Source of the DNA: Gambelia wislizenii
Taxonomy: Eukaryota > Chordata > Lepidosauria > Squamata > Crotaphytidae
NCBI GenBank assembly: GCA_030847615.1
Contig: JAUMIR010000003.1
Span: 57,087,001 to 57,151,000, forward strand
Reading direction: 5' to 3'
DNA length: 64,000 nucleotides
Part shown: piece after piece, positions 1-10,597 of the stretch
How positions within the stretch are numbered: position 1 is the stretch's first letter
How the letters are laid out: every line of letters starts with the position of its first letter
Made by a program: the position numbers and the translations under genes
Notes under the pieces: model-generated
What the model saw: the letters and a program-made list of their open reading frames with translations, nothing else
The model's database searches: none
What the model was told of the DNA's origin: nothing

Positions 1-215
1 CTTTCATTCTTCCACATAAAAATCTATTCCTGGTTAGCCCCAGCTTTCTCAATTTCTGTGATATAATTTGATGGAGGGAATTATATTTAACTATAGGTAA
101 ACAATGGGAGAATCAAAGTTACTGAGCTATTGTAATTCATTCATAGATCTTCCAGTAGGTGCTGTTGCTTAAGAAACTCAAGCCCAAGTCCACCTATGAT
201 ATGCAAGATTCACAG

Positions 216-341
216 TCTTTCTTTCTTTCCTTCCTTCCTTCCTAGATTACTGCACTTTTGCTTGGAGAAGGAATAATGTGTGTGTGTGAAAGAGAGAGAG
301 AGACAGAGAGAGACAAAGGGAGAGAGGGAGAGAAAGAGAAT
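216..341. repeat. TTCC and GA-rich microsatellites
   Basis: A short CTTT/TTCC run (about 216-242) is followed by a TG then GA-rich simple repeat (about 276-341). The open frame on the minus strand here only translates the repeat (Ser/Leu/His-rich) and is not a gene. About 300 bases on each side show no recognisable feature. Confidence 0.9.
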
Positions 342-937
342 GAATTAGCAACCAGGAATGGAAGTATCTTTTTTTCTGGCCATATTTTTTTTAAAGCACC
401 GTTATGTATTGACCCAATGAAATGATTAATAGGTAAGCACAGTGCCTCTTTCGAAATATTCACTAATGGTGCATCTCTGGCTCTTAACAGCCTCTGAGTT
501 CACTGTTACGTGCTTACCTCAATGAGGTTTTGTACACTTACCTCTGAACTCCATAAATCATCATACATTTATCTGTTTTTTTTCCTCCTTATCTGTCAGA
601 TCATCTACCGCTAACCAAGTTTATTCATATTGATTTATTCTGACCTTCGAGAAGCCCAAGCCCCTTTGCTTTACTGTGCTGCACTAGTGGACATGATAAG
701 TAATTTTCCTTTTCTATATCTATAAGCATTTAAAATCAAGGTCATGAAAATAGCAGTTACTTTGTAGGAAATACCTTTGTATATTCTTTACGTCCAAATC
801 AAAAGGGAAAGGTGGATATTTAGCCATTTGTGCACAGCTGACACTTTTTTGTAACCACTTGCTCATTATGCTGAAAGGGGAAAAAAATGAACAGTTCCCA
901 GGGATGCATAAACCTGAAAATGAGATGGAATGAGATT

Positions 938-1542
938 CAGTCGTCCCTTCAAATGCATGGGGGTTACGGGCGGAAGACCCCCACAAAAATGAAAAAACTG
1001 TGAATATTGGCCCTGTCACTGCCACCATGCCACTCAGGCCTTGAGCTACTTGGCTGGGGAAGTGGCAACTCACCTCTTCCCCAGTCAAGCTGCTTGGAAA
1101 GCCTGCAAGCTCAGGCTGTGAGTGGCTTGGCTGAAGAAGTAGCGTCCTGCCTCCTTCCTGGTCAAGCTGCTCGGTAAGCCTGCAGGCTCAGGCCTCGAGC
1201 GGCTTGGCTGGGGAGATGGCACTTCACCTCCTCCCTGGCCAAGCCACTCGATATGCCTGCAGGATCAGGCCTCAAGCGGCTTGGCTGGAGAGATGGCGAC
1301 TTGCCTCCTCCTTAGTCAAGCCGCTCAGAAAGCCTGCCGGATCAGGCCGCAAGGCTTGGCTGGGGAGGTGGCAACTTGCCTCCTCCCCATCCCAGCTGCT
1401 CAGAAAGCCTGCCGGCTCGGGTTTGGTTGGCTTTCCTTCCCTGTGGGGGGGAAAGCCAAAAAATCATTCATCCCCTCCCTGCGGCCTTGCAAATCCGCGA
1501 ATTCACAAAACCGTGAATTAGAAAGCTGCGAAGGGATGACTG
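938..1542. mobile_element. Pogo/Tigger-like non-autonomous TIR element with 77-bp tandem core
   Basis: The left end reads CAGTCGTCCCTTC and the right end is its near inverse complement (GAAGGGATGACTG, followed by TA). Just inside the left end is a GGGGGTTA...GACCCCC hairpin, then a run of A's and CTGTGAAT. The right subterminal region has CGCGAATT and CCGTGAATT. The same layout occurs in the elements at 9315 and 32845. A TA target duplication is clear on the right and decayed on the left, which fits the Tc1/mariner (pogo/Tigger) superfamily. There is no transposase. The two plus-strand open frames of about 105 residues are translated repeat. The family name is inferred from ends and TA target. 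Confidence 0.7.
1035..1420. repeat. 77-bp minisatellite, about 5 units
   Basis: The word CAGGC recurs at 1035, 1112, 1189, 1266 and 1343, an exact 77-bp period. Each unit has an inner inverted repeat: AGCGGCTTGGCTGGGGAG pairs with CTCCCTGGCCAAGCCACT further along the unit. The units differ by scattered substitutions. The array fills the middle of the TIR element that surrounds it. Confidence 0.85.
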
Positions 1543-1984
1543 TATTTAGATTCTTTTTCTACACCCATTGCTGTATTTTGGTAGCTCTGTTTACCAGATG
1601 AACTTTATTGAGTGTTCACTTTTTTTTATAGTAGCTCATAATTCTTAGTGTCCAAAAGAAGGCCAAATACAGGATGTTCTCACCCCTTTGGATGTAAATA
1701 TTCATTTTGGGGGAATTACAATAACTTAAATATAATGTACATCATTGGTGCTATGTCAAATAGGGCTGAAGATGAGGATGCAATAAAATAGTTGTGTTAA
1801 GCATTGGGGCAAAATGAGATTAGGAATAAGTGGTACAATAATTTCTTGATGTGGAGGAGGGATCATGAGGCCCTCTAGATGTTGACTGGAATTCATAATC
1901 ACAGTTACGAATGTGTTACCTAGAGGTGCACATTTTTGACTGGTTTGTATTCATGATTCCTACATATTTAATAGAGTAGGGAAT

Positions 1985-2215
1985 GCATAGGAATTATCAA
2001 AGTCCCCCAATCTAGACTTACTGTGCAGCCACCACTGCAAGCGATGAGAGTCTGTTCTCCTGTTGACTGGGATGCAGTAGACTGATGTTTCCACCTCCTC
2101 CTATGAGTGATTTCTGGTGTGACAATTAGAAACAAGACCTTTGTCATAATTCCTCCTTGCACCAGATATTTATCACTGGAGGGAGGTGGCAACATCAGTA
2201 ATCTGTGTTGTCCTG
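1985..2215. mobile_element. Fragment of a foldback MITE family (third copy)
   Basis: The words TGTTGACTGGGATGCAGTAG and TATGAGTGATTTCTGGTGTGACA correspond to TTGGGAAGCAG and TGTGAGTGATCTCTGATGTGA in the better copies at 26349-26728 and 27921-28388. TATTTATCACTGGAGGGAGG matches the opposite arm (GGAGATCACT). Ends are not clear, so the limits are approximate. Confidence 0.45.
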
Positions 2216-2279
2216 AACTCACTGTGGCAAGTGCCTGAGGAGCAACAGGGGAGGAGTGTAGGTCTAGCCTGTTGCCAAT

Positions 2280-2940
2280 TGTGCACAATAAAAGCAAGAG
2301 AAGTCAAGAGCCAGTCCAAAAGTCAGCCACCAATTGTCCATACAAGATGCAAGAAGTCAAAAACCAGCCCAGAGTTCAGTTACAAAGTGTCCATACCAGA
2401 TGCTAGGGAAACCAATAGCCAGGCCAGAGTTGGGTAGAGTCAGGTCCAAGGTCCAAGTCCATAGTCAGCAAGGGATGACTGCAACAATTCAGAAGTCCTT
2501 CCAAAATCAAGGCAAGCAGGAACACTAGGAGGAGTGCAGCAGCTAAGAATAGCAGTTGTCAGCACTGAAATTCATAGGAAAACTGCTTCCAGGTTTATAG
2601 CCAAAGTTTCCAAGCCAGGTGGAGCTTATTAGCGAGGAAGTAGGTCAGCGTTTAATATTTAAATAGTGCCGGGCATGGCATTTCTTTCTCTGGCATTCAG
2701 AGAAGGGAGGCAGCATATCGTCTGGATCATCCATCACTGGCTGGCAGACTGCTTGTTCTTCAGAATGAGATTATGTTTTCCTTATCTGCTTCAGCTGCCC
2801 TCTTGGAGGGTTCCTGGGCAGTTTTTGCAGGCTAAGCCATACTTTTCCTTTCTGCTTCTTCAGGCTGAGCCATGCTTTCCCTCGCTGCCTCATCTGTGTT
2901 TTCTTCTTCCTCCTCCTCCTCTGAGTCCTCGGCAAGGAGG
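2280..2940 (-). mobile_element. LTR-like interspersed repeat (low confidence)
   Basis: The segment is rich in AGTCCAA/AGTCAG/CCAGTCC words, and similar text occurs at 42002-42668 and 44490-44840. The 42-kb copy has TG...CA ends and a near 5-bp target duplication. Read on the minus strand, a TATAAACCTGGAAGC motif lies about 2590-2603. I infer an old solo LTR or a related repeat but cannot fix its ends. No viral coding sequence is seen. Confidence 0.3.
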
Positions 2941-3009
2941 TTCATGAAATGTGTCCTGATCAACAGGAGAACAGAACCCTGTCACCCTTAGTGGGTGATG
3001 CCCATTAAG

Positions 3010-3318
3010 GGGCTTACCACACTCCAAAGAAAAGTGGCAACACAGCAGAAATGTTCTGTCTTCCATGCTGCCTTCTCGCGTTGTTAAGAACGACGTTGTC
3101 ATTCTTAAATTCCAGTCCCATGGGGACCAAGGTAATACTGCATCTTTTTGCTGAACAGAAAAACCCATTAGCAAAATGAAGCAGTTTTACCTTTGTCTTC
3201 CACAGAACTGGAATGAAAGAACACCAGAAGAACGATGACACCATGTGGTAAGGCAGTGTGGAAGACGGAATGTTTCTGCTGCATCGCCACTTTTCTTTGG
3301 AGTGCGGTAAGGTCTGCA
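3010..3318. mobile_element. Foldback (palindromic) element
   Basis: The left arm from about 3012 (CTTACCACACTCCAAAGAAA) is the inverse complement of the right arm ending about 3314. The words AAGTGGC, CAGCAGAAA, GTCTTCCA and CTGCCTT occur in both arms in the same order. The pairing continues inward, with AAGGTAATACTGCATC facing an AAGGTAAAACTGCTTC equivalent, so almost the whole 300 bp folds on itself. The two minus-strand open frames here are incidental. Confidence 0.65.
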
Positions 3319-4790
3319 TTGGGGAGGTTGGGCCAAGAGATGCTACTTAGCTATGAAACTACAGTAGCTACATGTGACAAGCGGTTGTTAGGATGCTGCT
3401 AAGCAAATGGGAAGAGAGCATGAGGAAGCCAATCCTAGAGCAGGAAAAAGTTATGGGAAGTGTTTCCTAGAGTCTGAAAGATGTGTATGACAGCTGAGAG
3501 AGGCAATTGTCTCTGTGCTTTTGAGTGCATTTGGGTATTACTGTGGGCAGTATGTGCTTGAGAGAATGTGGGGGCTAAATTGATTATATAGTAAGTGGAA
3601 ATTAAGAGAATGGGGAAGAATGATAGAGTCTGGTAGTTACCTGGTTTTATTATTAAGAGCTCAAAGAATGTTATCTGAGCTTTTATATGTAAGGGTCACC
3701 ACAGAATGGAACTAAGAGATATTTAGCAATTAACAAAGTTGGAGGCACAGTATTGAAACATTGCTGTTACAAACATTCAGTTCAATCTTTGTGTTTTGTT
3801 TATAAAGTCCAGACTTCTTGTGAATTATTTCCCTCACTGACATCTATTAGGCATGCTTACCAATTGAGTCACACAATCACATATACTATCCACAGAAAGT
3901 CAGACCCCAGTCCACAGAAGGGATAAGGAGAATCTGAAAGAAGGTGGCAGTGGAACTGGAAAGGTGGCCAGGCTGAAAAATTGGGTAAATTCAGCTGGGG
4001 GGTGTCCTGTCTACTCAACTATGTAGATGATCTACAACTGCAACTGTTGGACTCCCAAGTCCTCGCAGCTCTAGCCAGCAAAGCAAATGGTGAGGAATTC
4101 TGGGAGTGCTGTCCAGCAACAACTGGAGGGCCACATGATTCACACTCTTATTCTAGATAGTAAAATTCTCCAATCACCTTTGTTAACAGAAAAAGAAGTG
4201 GGATTAGAACTCTCTTTAGCAAGTATGGCTGGCAGTCTGTTCAGCAATTTTGATATTGTAAGCTGGATTTACAGTTGGTGGGGATTTGCATTTATGGGAA
4301 CATTTATGGTTAGCACTCTGACCAAAGTGTTTCTGAGGTGCTGAAAATTGGAGCGCTGGGAAATGACATCCACAGCATGCTCTCAGCATGCAAGCAGTTG
4401 TGACAGGATCCCAAGGGGTCTCTCGAGCTGCCTGTTCTCAAGTTACTCTGCAACTGGAAGCATGTTGCAGATGTTATTTCCATTTTCCAGTGCCTCAGTA
4501 ATGCTTTGGTCAGGGCATTGCCAGGCTGCAAATGTAGGTCCGGTAGCGGGGAGGGGGAGATGAACAGTCATAACTATGATTACGGAGTTCTGTCATTGTA
4601 GTTATGATGACAGTGCAGGATTTTAATGATTTATTTATTTAAACCTGACCAATTACAGTAGACCTACTAAAGCAACTATTTAATGTTAAGTCAACACATA
4701 GGTGAATCCCATTGATCCAATAAGCCTACTCTAGTTAAAATTAACAAGAGAATTCAGTGCTTAATTGTTAATACTTATTGGATGGTTTAG
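3319..4790. other. No recognisable feature
   Basis: I see no convincing coding sequence, repeat boundary or RNA gene. The short open frames lack any family signature. Confidence 0.5.
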
Positions 4791-4794
4791 AGCA

Positions 4795-4982
4795 GTGCTA
4801 CTCAAAGTGGTGGTCCTTGGACCAGTGCTGGTCTCTGAGCCATTGGCTGCTGGTCCCTGGCAAGTTTCTAGGAAAGAAAGACACAATTGTTCCCAAGGGG
4901 TACCAATTTAGTGCTTGTTTCTTGGCACACTAGAAAATAATAATTGCTGGTGCCCCACATCAGATAGCCTGAGAGGCACTGA
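4795..4982. mobile_element. hAT-like MITE
   Basis: The element begins CAGTGCTACTCAAAGTGGTGG and ends with GAGAGGCACTG. These give imperfect TIRs of the CAGTG(G)TTCTCAAAGTG type known from hAT (Charlie-like) elements. The 8 bp on each side are similar but decayed. A related copy, split by an LTR, lies at 41911-42770. Confidence 0.55.
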
Positions 4983-5750
4983 TTTGGAATGTAAAATGGT
5001 AACATACAAATGGAAAAACAGTATTATAAAATAATAATTTGGAGTATGAAAATTCTAGCAAAGAGAATGGCATAGTATAGAGAACACACAGTGGCTCAAA
5101 CCTCTGAAAACTCCAATTTTTCAAAAGCTCAGGCAGACAGATAAACATTTATCTAATGCTGAAATAAGAGGAGGTCTTGTGAAACCTGAAAGGTTTACAA
5201 GTTTTATATGGCACAAGCCTTTGTTGATTCCAGCCCACTTCTATGGATGCAAACTTCAATTGTGTCTGAAGAACTGGTCTGCAGTTTCTCAAAACTTATT
5301 TCAAATAAGCATTTAAGTTTTTAAAACTGAAAGAATATTTGTGTTTTTGCTGCAAGAGACTAAGCCAGCTGCCCTTGTGGGTCCAGTAATGGCCTCAGGA
5401 ACTAGTGCTGAGATGAAAGAAGGTACCAGAGAGGTGAGCCTCTCTGAAAAGGATATTCAACAACAAGGCCACTACCACTGCATGGTGGAAAAACTTGTTC
5501 CCCGGTAGTCACACCTCACTTGGTGATGACTCCTAGAACAGAGTCTCTGAAGATAATCCGACTGGCATACTTGTGATGCCTCAAACAAATGTTCTGATAA
5601 CCTCACCCAGTTAAATCAGGCAAATGTTGACCAACATGGGAGAGCAAATGGAAACCCCATCTATCTTTGAGTCAGCCAGAAATGAACTAGGATCAAGGGA
5701 AAATAATCCAGTAATGATGTAATACATAAAACCTTTCTTACCTTCAAAAG
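4983..5750. other. No recognisable feature
   Basis: Ordinary AT-rich sequence with no supported gene or repeat. Confidence 0.5.
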
Positions 5751-7278
5751 AAGTCCTACATATGGACTTCCGGTTGCTATGGCGTCACGATCAGACTTTC
5801 ACTGAAGAGCTCTCAGTGAAAGTTTCTAGCAGCATGAGGAAGACTGCCTGAGTTTGACAGCCAGATCGGTGGAAACCTTTATCCTGGCAAAGGATGATTC
5901 GGAGGGGCTCTCAAAGATCCAGTGCCTGCCTGTAAATCGCCCTGGAAGGTCTGACAACAGTGGTAGATCGGACTGGGGAGAAGAAGAGCAGAGGGGATCG
6001 GAGCTTACCGCCGCCCCATGTTTGCAGCCATCTACTTGGCACAAGTGCCACCACCAATTTTAAAGAGATAACTGAAGGTATTTGAGAGTTGTTAATGTTG
6101 GTGTTTGATCTTTTTACGTGAGCATGAACTTTCTGTCAGTTGCAGTTCTCTGAACAAATGGATTCTATGAGTTTATGATCCAGTCATAGACATTGTCATT
6201 TCTGAGGCACTGAATAATTTAATAATCATCTAGTGCTAATTAACTGAGCAGCGAATTTAAAACAAACAATAATAATAATAAAAATAAATAGAAGACGAAG
6301 TAAGCAATAATAGACTTTATTGGGAAGTACAAAGACAGCTGGATGGATGCCGATTGAAAAGGATGAGTAAAGTGAATTTTATATTCAGAAGGGGTGCACC
6401 ACTTAGATTACAAATTGAAATAAAAATTTGCTAGAGGACACGCAGACAGAGTCTAATCTCTTGCACTGACGACCAAAAGGACGGACTGGACAAATATAAT
6501 ACTGTCTCAAACATTTGAAACATTTGTAACCAGGAAAGGAGAGTGTGGAGAAGAAGCAGTTGTGGAGAGAATTCTGAACGGCGGGGCGACTGGATGACAA
6601 GAACAGAAAAGCAATTAAATATGGCGACTGTATAACCAGGACATTCAGCGTAAGGAAAGCAGAAAGAAAAAAAACTGTGTGGCTGTTGAAACAAAAAGAG
6701 AGGCTGTAAGACTAGAAGATAATAACGATTCTATTTTTTTTTATTCCTTCTGAGCTGGTGGAGCCTCTCTCCGCTTCCCTTATACCCACCCCATTGAGGT
6801 GTTTCATAACTTTGTATAACTTTGTATACTATCGAACGAGGGGGGGGGAGGAGGGAAGAGGGAGAAGTGAGCTAAAAAAAAGAGGGAGGAGGGAGGGAGG
6901 CGTGACAGAATTGCGAAGTGGGTGTACAAAAAGCAGACATTGAGAAGCAAAGGGGGTTTAAATGAAAAATAAGGGGGTGATTCAACTGTAATACAGCAAA
7001 GAACGCTTAAACAAAGGGAAAGACTGGAGAACACAAGGACAGGAGAACAGAAGCTGAAAGTCGGGTTGCTGAGAAGGGGGAAGAAGGGTGAGGGGGTGGA
7101 CAAGTCGGGGGGGAGGAAGAAGCATTAAGGAAGAAGAGATAGAGGGTGGAAAGTCTTGACAGAAGACAGGGGAAAACAGAGCGAAGAGAACACAAGACTA
7201 AGTTAAAAGGAATCAACTGTGGGATGAAGAAGCCGACTGGGCGATTGAGTTAATTAAAAAAAAAAAAGTCCTACGTAT
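5751..7278 (+). mobile_element. L1-like retroelement reduced to its ends, with target duplication
   Basis: AAGTCCTACATAT at 5751-5763 and AAGTCCTACGTAT at 7266-7278 are a 12/13 matching target-site duplication. A run of A's lies directly before the right copy, so this is a plus-strand insertion made by target-primed reverse transcription. The insert starts GGACTTCCGGTTGC, which resembles an L1-type 5' UTR. Its last 450 bp are a strongly purine-rich strand (6830-7250), a feature of many L1 3' UTRs. No endonuclease or reverse transcriptase frame lies between, so both ORFs are missing. It is either an internally deleted L1 or a non-autonomous derivative. The short open frames on both strands are not meaningful. 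Confidence 0.7.
6838..7255 (+). repeat. Polypurine (G/A-rich) tract
   Basis: There are long G and A runs on the plus strand, including a nine-G run near 6841. This reads as the 3' UTR of the surrounding L1-like insertion and could form triplex or G-quadruplex structures. Confidence 0.7.
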
Positions 7279-7770
7279 AACATATTGCCTCATCTATGGA
7301 GGTATGAAAAACTAATGCCAAATACTTCTATCCAGGCACAGTAGTATCTAGCATACCAGCCAAAGATTGTAAATGACACTCTGTGCCACAAAAGAGAGAG
7401 GTGCCTCCCTTTAAATTCTTTAGGGGGCATGGTACGCCTTCCAAAATAGTCTAAACACCAGTATACCAGATAAGCTGATGTACTGATATTTGTCACTCCA
7501 TCTTATCAGGATTGAGGTTCAGTTTATTCATCTTCCTCCCGTCTATTACCATAGCTACACATAGATCAAGCATTTCCACAGCCTCACCTGGATCTGACAA
7601 AAAAAAAAAAAAAAAGGAGACTGAACTGTGTGTCATAATCATCCTAAATTGCACTATAATTTCCAGATAACCTAATTCTAAAATTCCATACAAACCAGAT
7701 GAATAGGTTTTGGCACATATTTAAGGTGTCTGCTTTCATAACCGTGGAGCAAATGACGCTGCCTGATCAG
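7279..7770. other. No gene; internal poly-A run
   Basis: A run of A's near 7599-7615 is the only notable feature. No element ends could be matched. Confidence 0.4.
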
Positions 7771-8300
7771 GTACTAGGAAAGAGTCACTGCATGTGCTTT
7801 GGACTCACATGATGCAAACACATTTCTTAGTGGAATTAAAAACTGTGAAAACTCCCTTACACATAGCAGCTGCCCCCTAGTTTGAATAGAATGAGGCCTT
7901 TTTGCCCTGACAAAAAGAATTGCTTGGTGTGCAGTCATTCTTGTTGCAAAGACCAAGTAACAAGCTATTAAAACATCTGTTCTGCCAAGTCCTGCATGGC
8001 TACTTCTTCGTGGTCTCTGTGAATGCACACAATTGGTTAATCTGCACCTGCGCAGAGCACTTCTGGAAATCTCCTAGAACCTCAACTTTTGAATTTTGGT
8101 GGTAGCTCCGCCCACCATCCCGTGGCCTATATAGGCCTCCTCCCTGCCGTGTGAGGAGACTAAACTAATATCCTTAAATATCCTTAAATGGGACATTAGA
8201 GGGGAGGATGGGCAGGTTTGTGTGCATCCTCTCTCTCATACACACCAGGTGCAGAGGGTGCAGGGAGGTCTAATCCCATGTGGAAAATGTATTTGTATTC
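7770..8300 (+). promoter_or_regulatory. LTR- or promoter-like block with GC box and TATA box
   Basis: A CTCCGCCCACC GC-box-like motif (about 8106-8116) lies about 15 bp upstream of a CCTATATAGGCC TATA-type palindrome (about 8127-8138). A TATCCTTAAA word is duplicated in tandem just downstream (about 8169-8188). This arrangement fits a retroelement LTR/promoter, but I could not identify both ends or a target duplication. Confidence 0.35.
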
Positions 8301-8399
8301 ATGAGAATAGGTGTAGAATAAATTGTACCTTGGAAATTTGTGTTTGCAATTGTGGAGAGGCATTAACACTTACCTTTTATCTTCCATCTGTTCTATGAG

Positions 8400-8640
8400 C
8401 TCTGCCTTTTGGATATGAAAAACTAACACCAATTTGTGCCTATGGAGGCTTTTTATTGGGGTGTGTTTTTATCTTTTATTTTATTTCTTAACCTATGTAT
8501 ATTCAAATAATTTTAAATTGTTTTAATGATGGTAATTTTAATTGTTTTAAAATTGTATTGATTTTTAATGTTTTTTGTGAGCTACCTTGGGTCCTACTTT
8601 GGAAGAAAGGTGGCACATAAATTAAACAAACAAACAAACA
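8400..8640 (+). mobile_element. L2-like LINE 3' end
   Basis: The tail reads GAGCTACCTTGGGTCC...GAAAGGTGGCACATAAAT followed by (AAAC)n. It is the same kind of 3' end seen at 19000-19062 (GCTGCCTTGGGTCCC...GGAAGGTGGGATATAA). It is 5' truncated and carries no coding sequence. Confidence 0.6.
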
Positions 8641-8681
8641 ATTTTAATTTCATTCCTTTATAATCATATTCCATAGTTCCA

Positions 8682-8775
8682 GGCGCCCATTCACACTACA
8701 CAATTATAACACTACTAGTTGTACTCGGCGTAACATACACCATTATCTTATCCTACTCCTCCAACATGCTTCAGG
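8682..8775 (+). pseudogene. Possible nuclear copy of mitochondrial DNA (short numt)
   Basis: About 90 bp have the composition of a vertebrate mitochondrial light-strand gene: C- and A-rich, G-poor, with third positions mostly A or C. Read from 8682 it gives an open hydrophobic stretch resembling an NADH dehydrogenase subunit. The flanking sequence changes abruptly to GC-rich nuclear text after 8772. The exact mitochondrial gene is not identified, and chance similarity is possible. Confidence 0.4.
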
Positions 8776-9138
8776 GTGGCGGGGAGAGACCAAGTTCTGC
8801 CACTTCCTTGGGAGTGGAGGCCCAGTTGGACTTTACTCCCAAGTAAACCAACCCAGGATTGTGGTGCGGGCCACTGAGGCAAGAAACCCGGCTCCGGCGG
8901 CACGTGCAGGGTTCAGCTGAATAGCCTGGGTGGGCAGGGGGGGGGGAGAAACCCTTTACTTGTGAGTAAACCCCACTGACCTGCCCAGTGGTTCACTCAG
9001 GGCCTGCAGCTAGTGGAAACATTCCACACATTTCCGCTCCCAGTGTGCTGACTGGCAAGCCAACGGAGAGCTTTGATTGGTTGGGAAGTTTCCTAAGCAG
9101 CCAGTCAGCATACTGGGAATGGCAACATACCTAAGAGT

Positions 9139-9168
<30 letters not shown>
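9139..9168. repeat. GATA microsatellite
   Basis: About seven tandem GATA units. Confidence 0.95.
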
Positions 9169-9170
<2 letters not shown>

Positions 9171-9312
9171 TCCACTTTAACTGCCATGATTTCATCCTAT
9201 GGAATCCTATAGAATCCTATGGAATCCTAGGATTGACAGTTAAAGGAGGGGAGTTTACAATTCTCAGCCAGAGTGCAGTAGTGCCTCATTGAACTACCAA
9301 CCCCAAGTGGAA
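9169..9312. mobile_element. TAA-type MITE fragment, host of the 9.3-kb insertion
   Basis: The words CCACTTTAACTGCCATG, CTATGGAATCCT and GGATTGACAGTTAAA resemble the MITE copies at 13312 and 62243 (CACTTTAACTGCCATGG, CTATGGAATTCTGGGATTTG). The Tigger-like element at 9315 seems to have landed in it. GCACTGTAACTGTGTAGTGTG after 11928 may be the other half. Confidence 0.4.
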
Positions 9313-9426
9313 TACAGTTGTCCCTCCACATTCGCGGGGGTTAGGGGCGGAAGACCCCCGCGAATGTGAAAAAACCGCGAATAAAATAAAGGTCATGCCA
9401 CGCCCTCCAGGAACCCCCCCCCCCCC

Positions 9427-10567
9427 GCCCTCCCAAAAGCGGCGATGGGGCTTCTAAAGCCCCGTCGCTGCTCCTCTCCACCCCCCGCCCTCCCAGAAGC
9501 AGCGAGGGGGCTTCTAAAGCCCCATCGCTGCTCCTTTCCACCACCCCCGCCCTTCCAAAAGCGGCGATGGGGCTGCAAAAGCCCCATCGCTGCTCCTTTC
9601 CACCACCCCCCGCCCTCACAGAAGCAGCGAGGGGGCTTCTAAAGCCCCGTCGCTGCTCCTTTCCACCACCACCCGCCCTTCCAAAAGTGGCGATGGGGCT
9701 GCAAAAGCCCCATCGCTGCTCCTCTCCACCCCCCCGCCCTCCCAGAAGCAGCGAAGGGGCTTCTAAAGCCCCATCGCTGCTCCTCTCCACCACCCCCGCC
9801 CTCCCAGAAGCAGCGAAGGGGCTTCTAAAGCCCCATCGCTGCTCCTTTCCACCACCCCCCGCCCTTCCAAAAGCGGCGAGGGGGCTGCAAAAGCCCCATC
9901 GCTGCTCCTCTCCACCCCCCGCCCTCCCAGAAGCAGCGAAGGGGCTTCAAAAGCCCCATCGCTGCTCCTTTCCACCACCCCCCGCCCTTCCAAAAGCGGT
10001 GATGGGGCTGCAAAAGCCCCATCGCTGCTCCTCTCCACCCCCCCGCCCTCCCAGAAGCAGCGAAGGGGCTTCAAAAGCCCCATCGCTGCTCCTTTCCACC
10101 ACCCCCCGCCCTCCCAGAAGCAGCAAGGGGGCTTCAAAAGCCCCATCGCTGCTCCTCTCCACCCCCCCCCCCCCGCCCTCCCAGAAGCAGCGAGGGGGCT
10201 TCTAAAGCCCCATCGCTGCTCCTCTCCACCACCACCCCCGCCCTCCCAGAAGCAGCGAGGGGGCTTCTAAAGCCCCATCGCTGCTCCTCTCCACCCCCCA
10301 CCCTCCCAGAAGCAGCGAGGGGGCTTCTAAATCCCCATCGTTGCTCCTCTCCACCCCCCCCCCCCCGCCCTCCCAGAAGCAGCGAGGGGGCTTCTAAAGC
10401 CCCATCGCTGCTCCTTTCCACCACCACCCGCCCTCCCAGAAGCAGGGAGGGGGCTTCAAAAGCCCCATCGCTGCTCCTTTCCACCACCACCCGCCCTCCC
10501 AGAAGCAGCGAGGGGCTTCTAAAGCCCCATCGCTGCTCCTTTCCACCCTCCCCCGCCCTCCCAGAAG
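9427..10567. repeat. Minisatellite 1: 60-67-bp hairpin units, about 19 copies
   Basis: GCCCT recurs at 9427, 9487, 9549, 9612, 9675, 9736, 9798, 9861, 9921, 9984, 10045, 10108, 10175, 10240, (10300), 10367, 10430, 10493 and 10555. Each unit has a near-perfect inverted repeat (AGCAGCGA-GGGGCTT facing AAGCCCC-TCGCTGCT) and a C-rich linker whose length varies. Two unit types, AAAAGCGGCGATGGGGCTGC and AGAAGCAGCGAGGGGGCTTC, partly alternate up to about 10045. After that only the second type occurs. All open frames across it, on both strands, are repeat translation. Confidence 0.9.
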
Positions 10568-10597
10568 GGCGCTCCTCTCCACCCCCCCCCGCCCCAG

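Noticed and set aside
242..463. Small Ser/Leu/His-rich protein on the minus strand
   Set aside because: It translates the GA/TG simple repeat.
6403..7216. Minus-strand frames rich in Ser, Phe and Pro
   Set aside because: They are the complement of the polypurine tract of the L1-like insertion.
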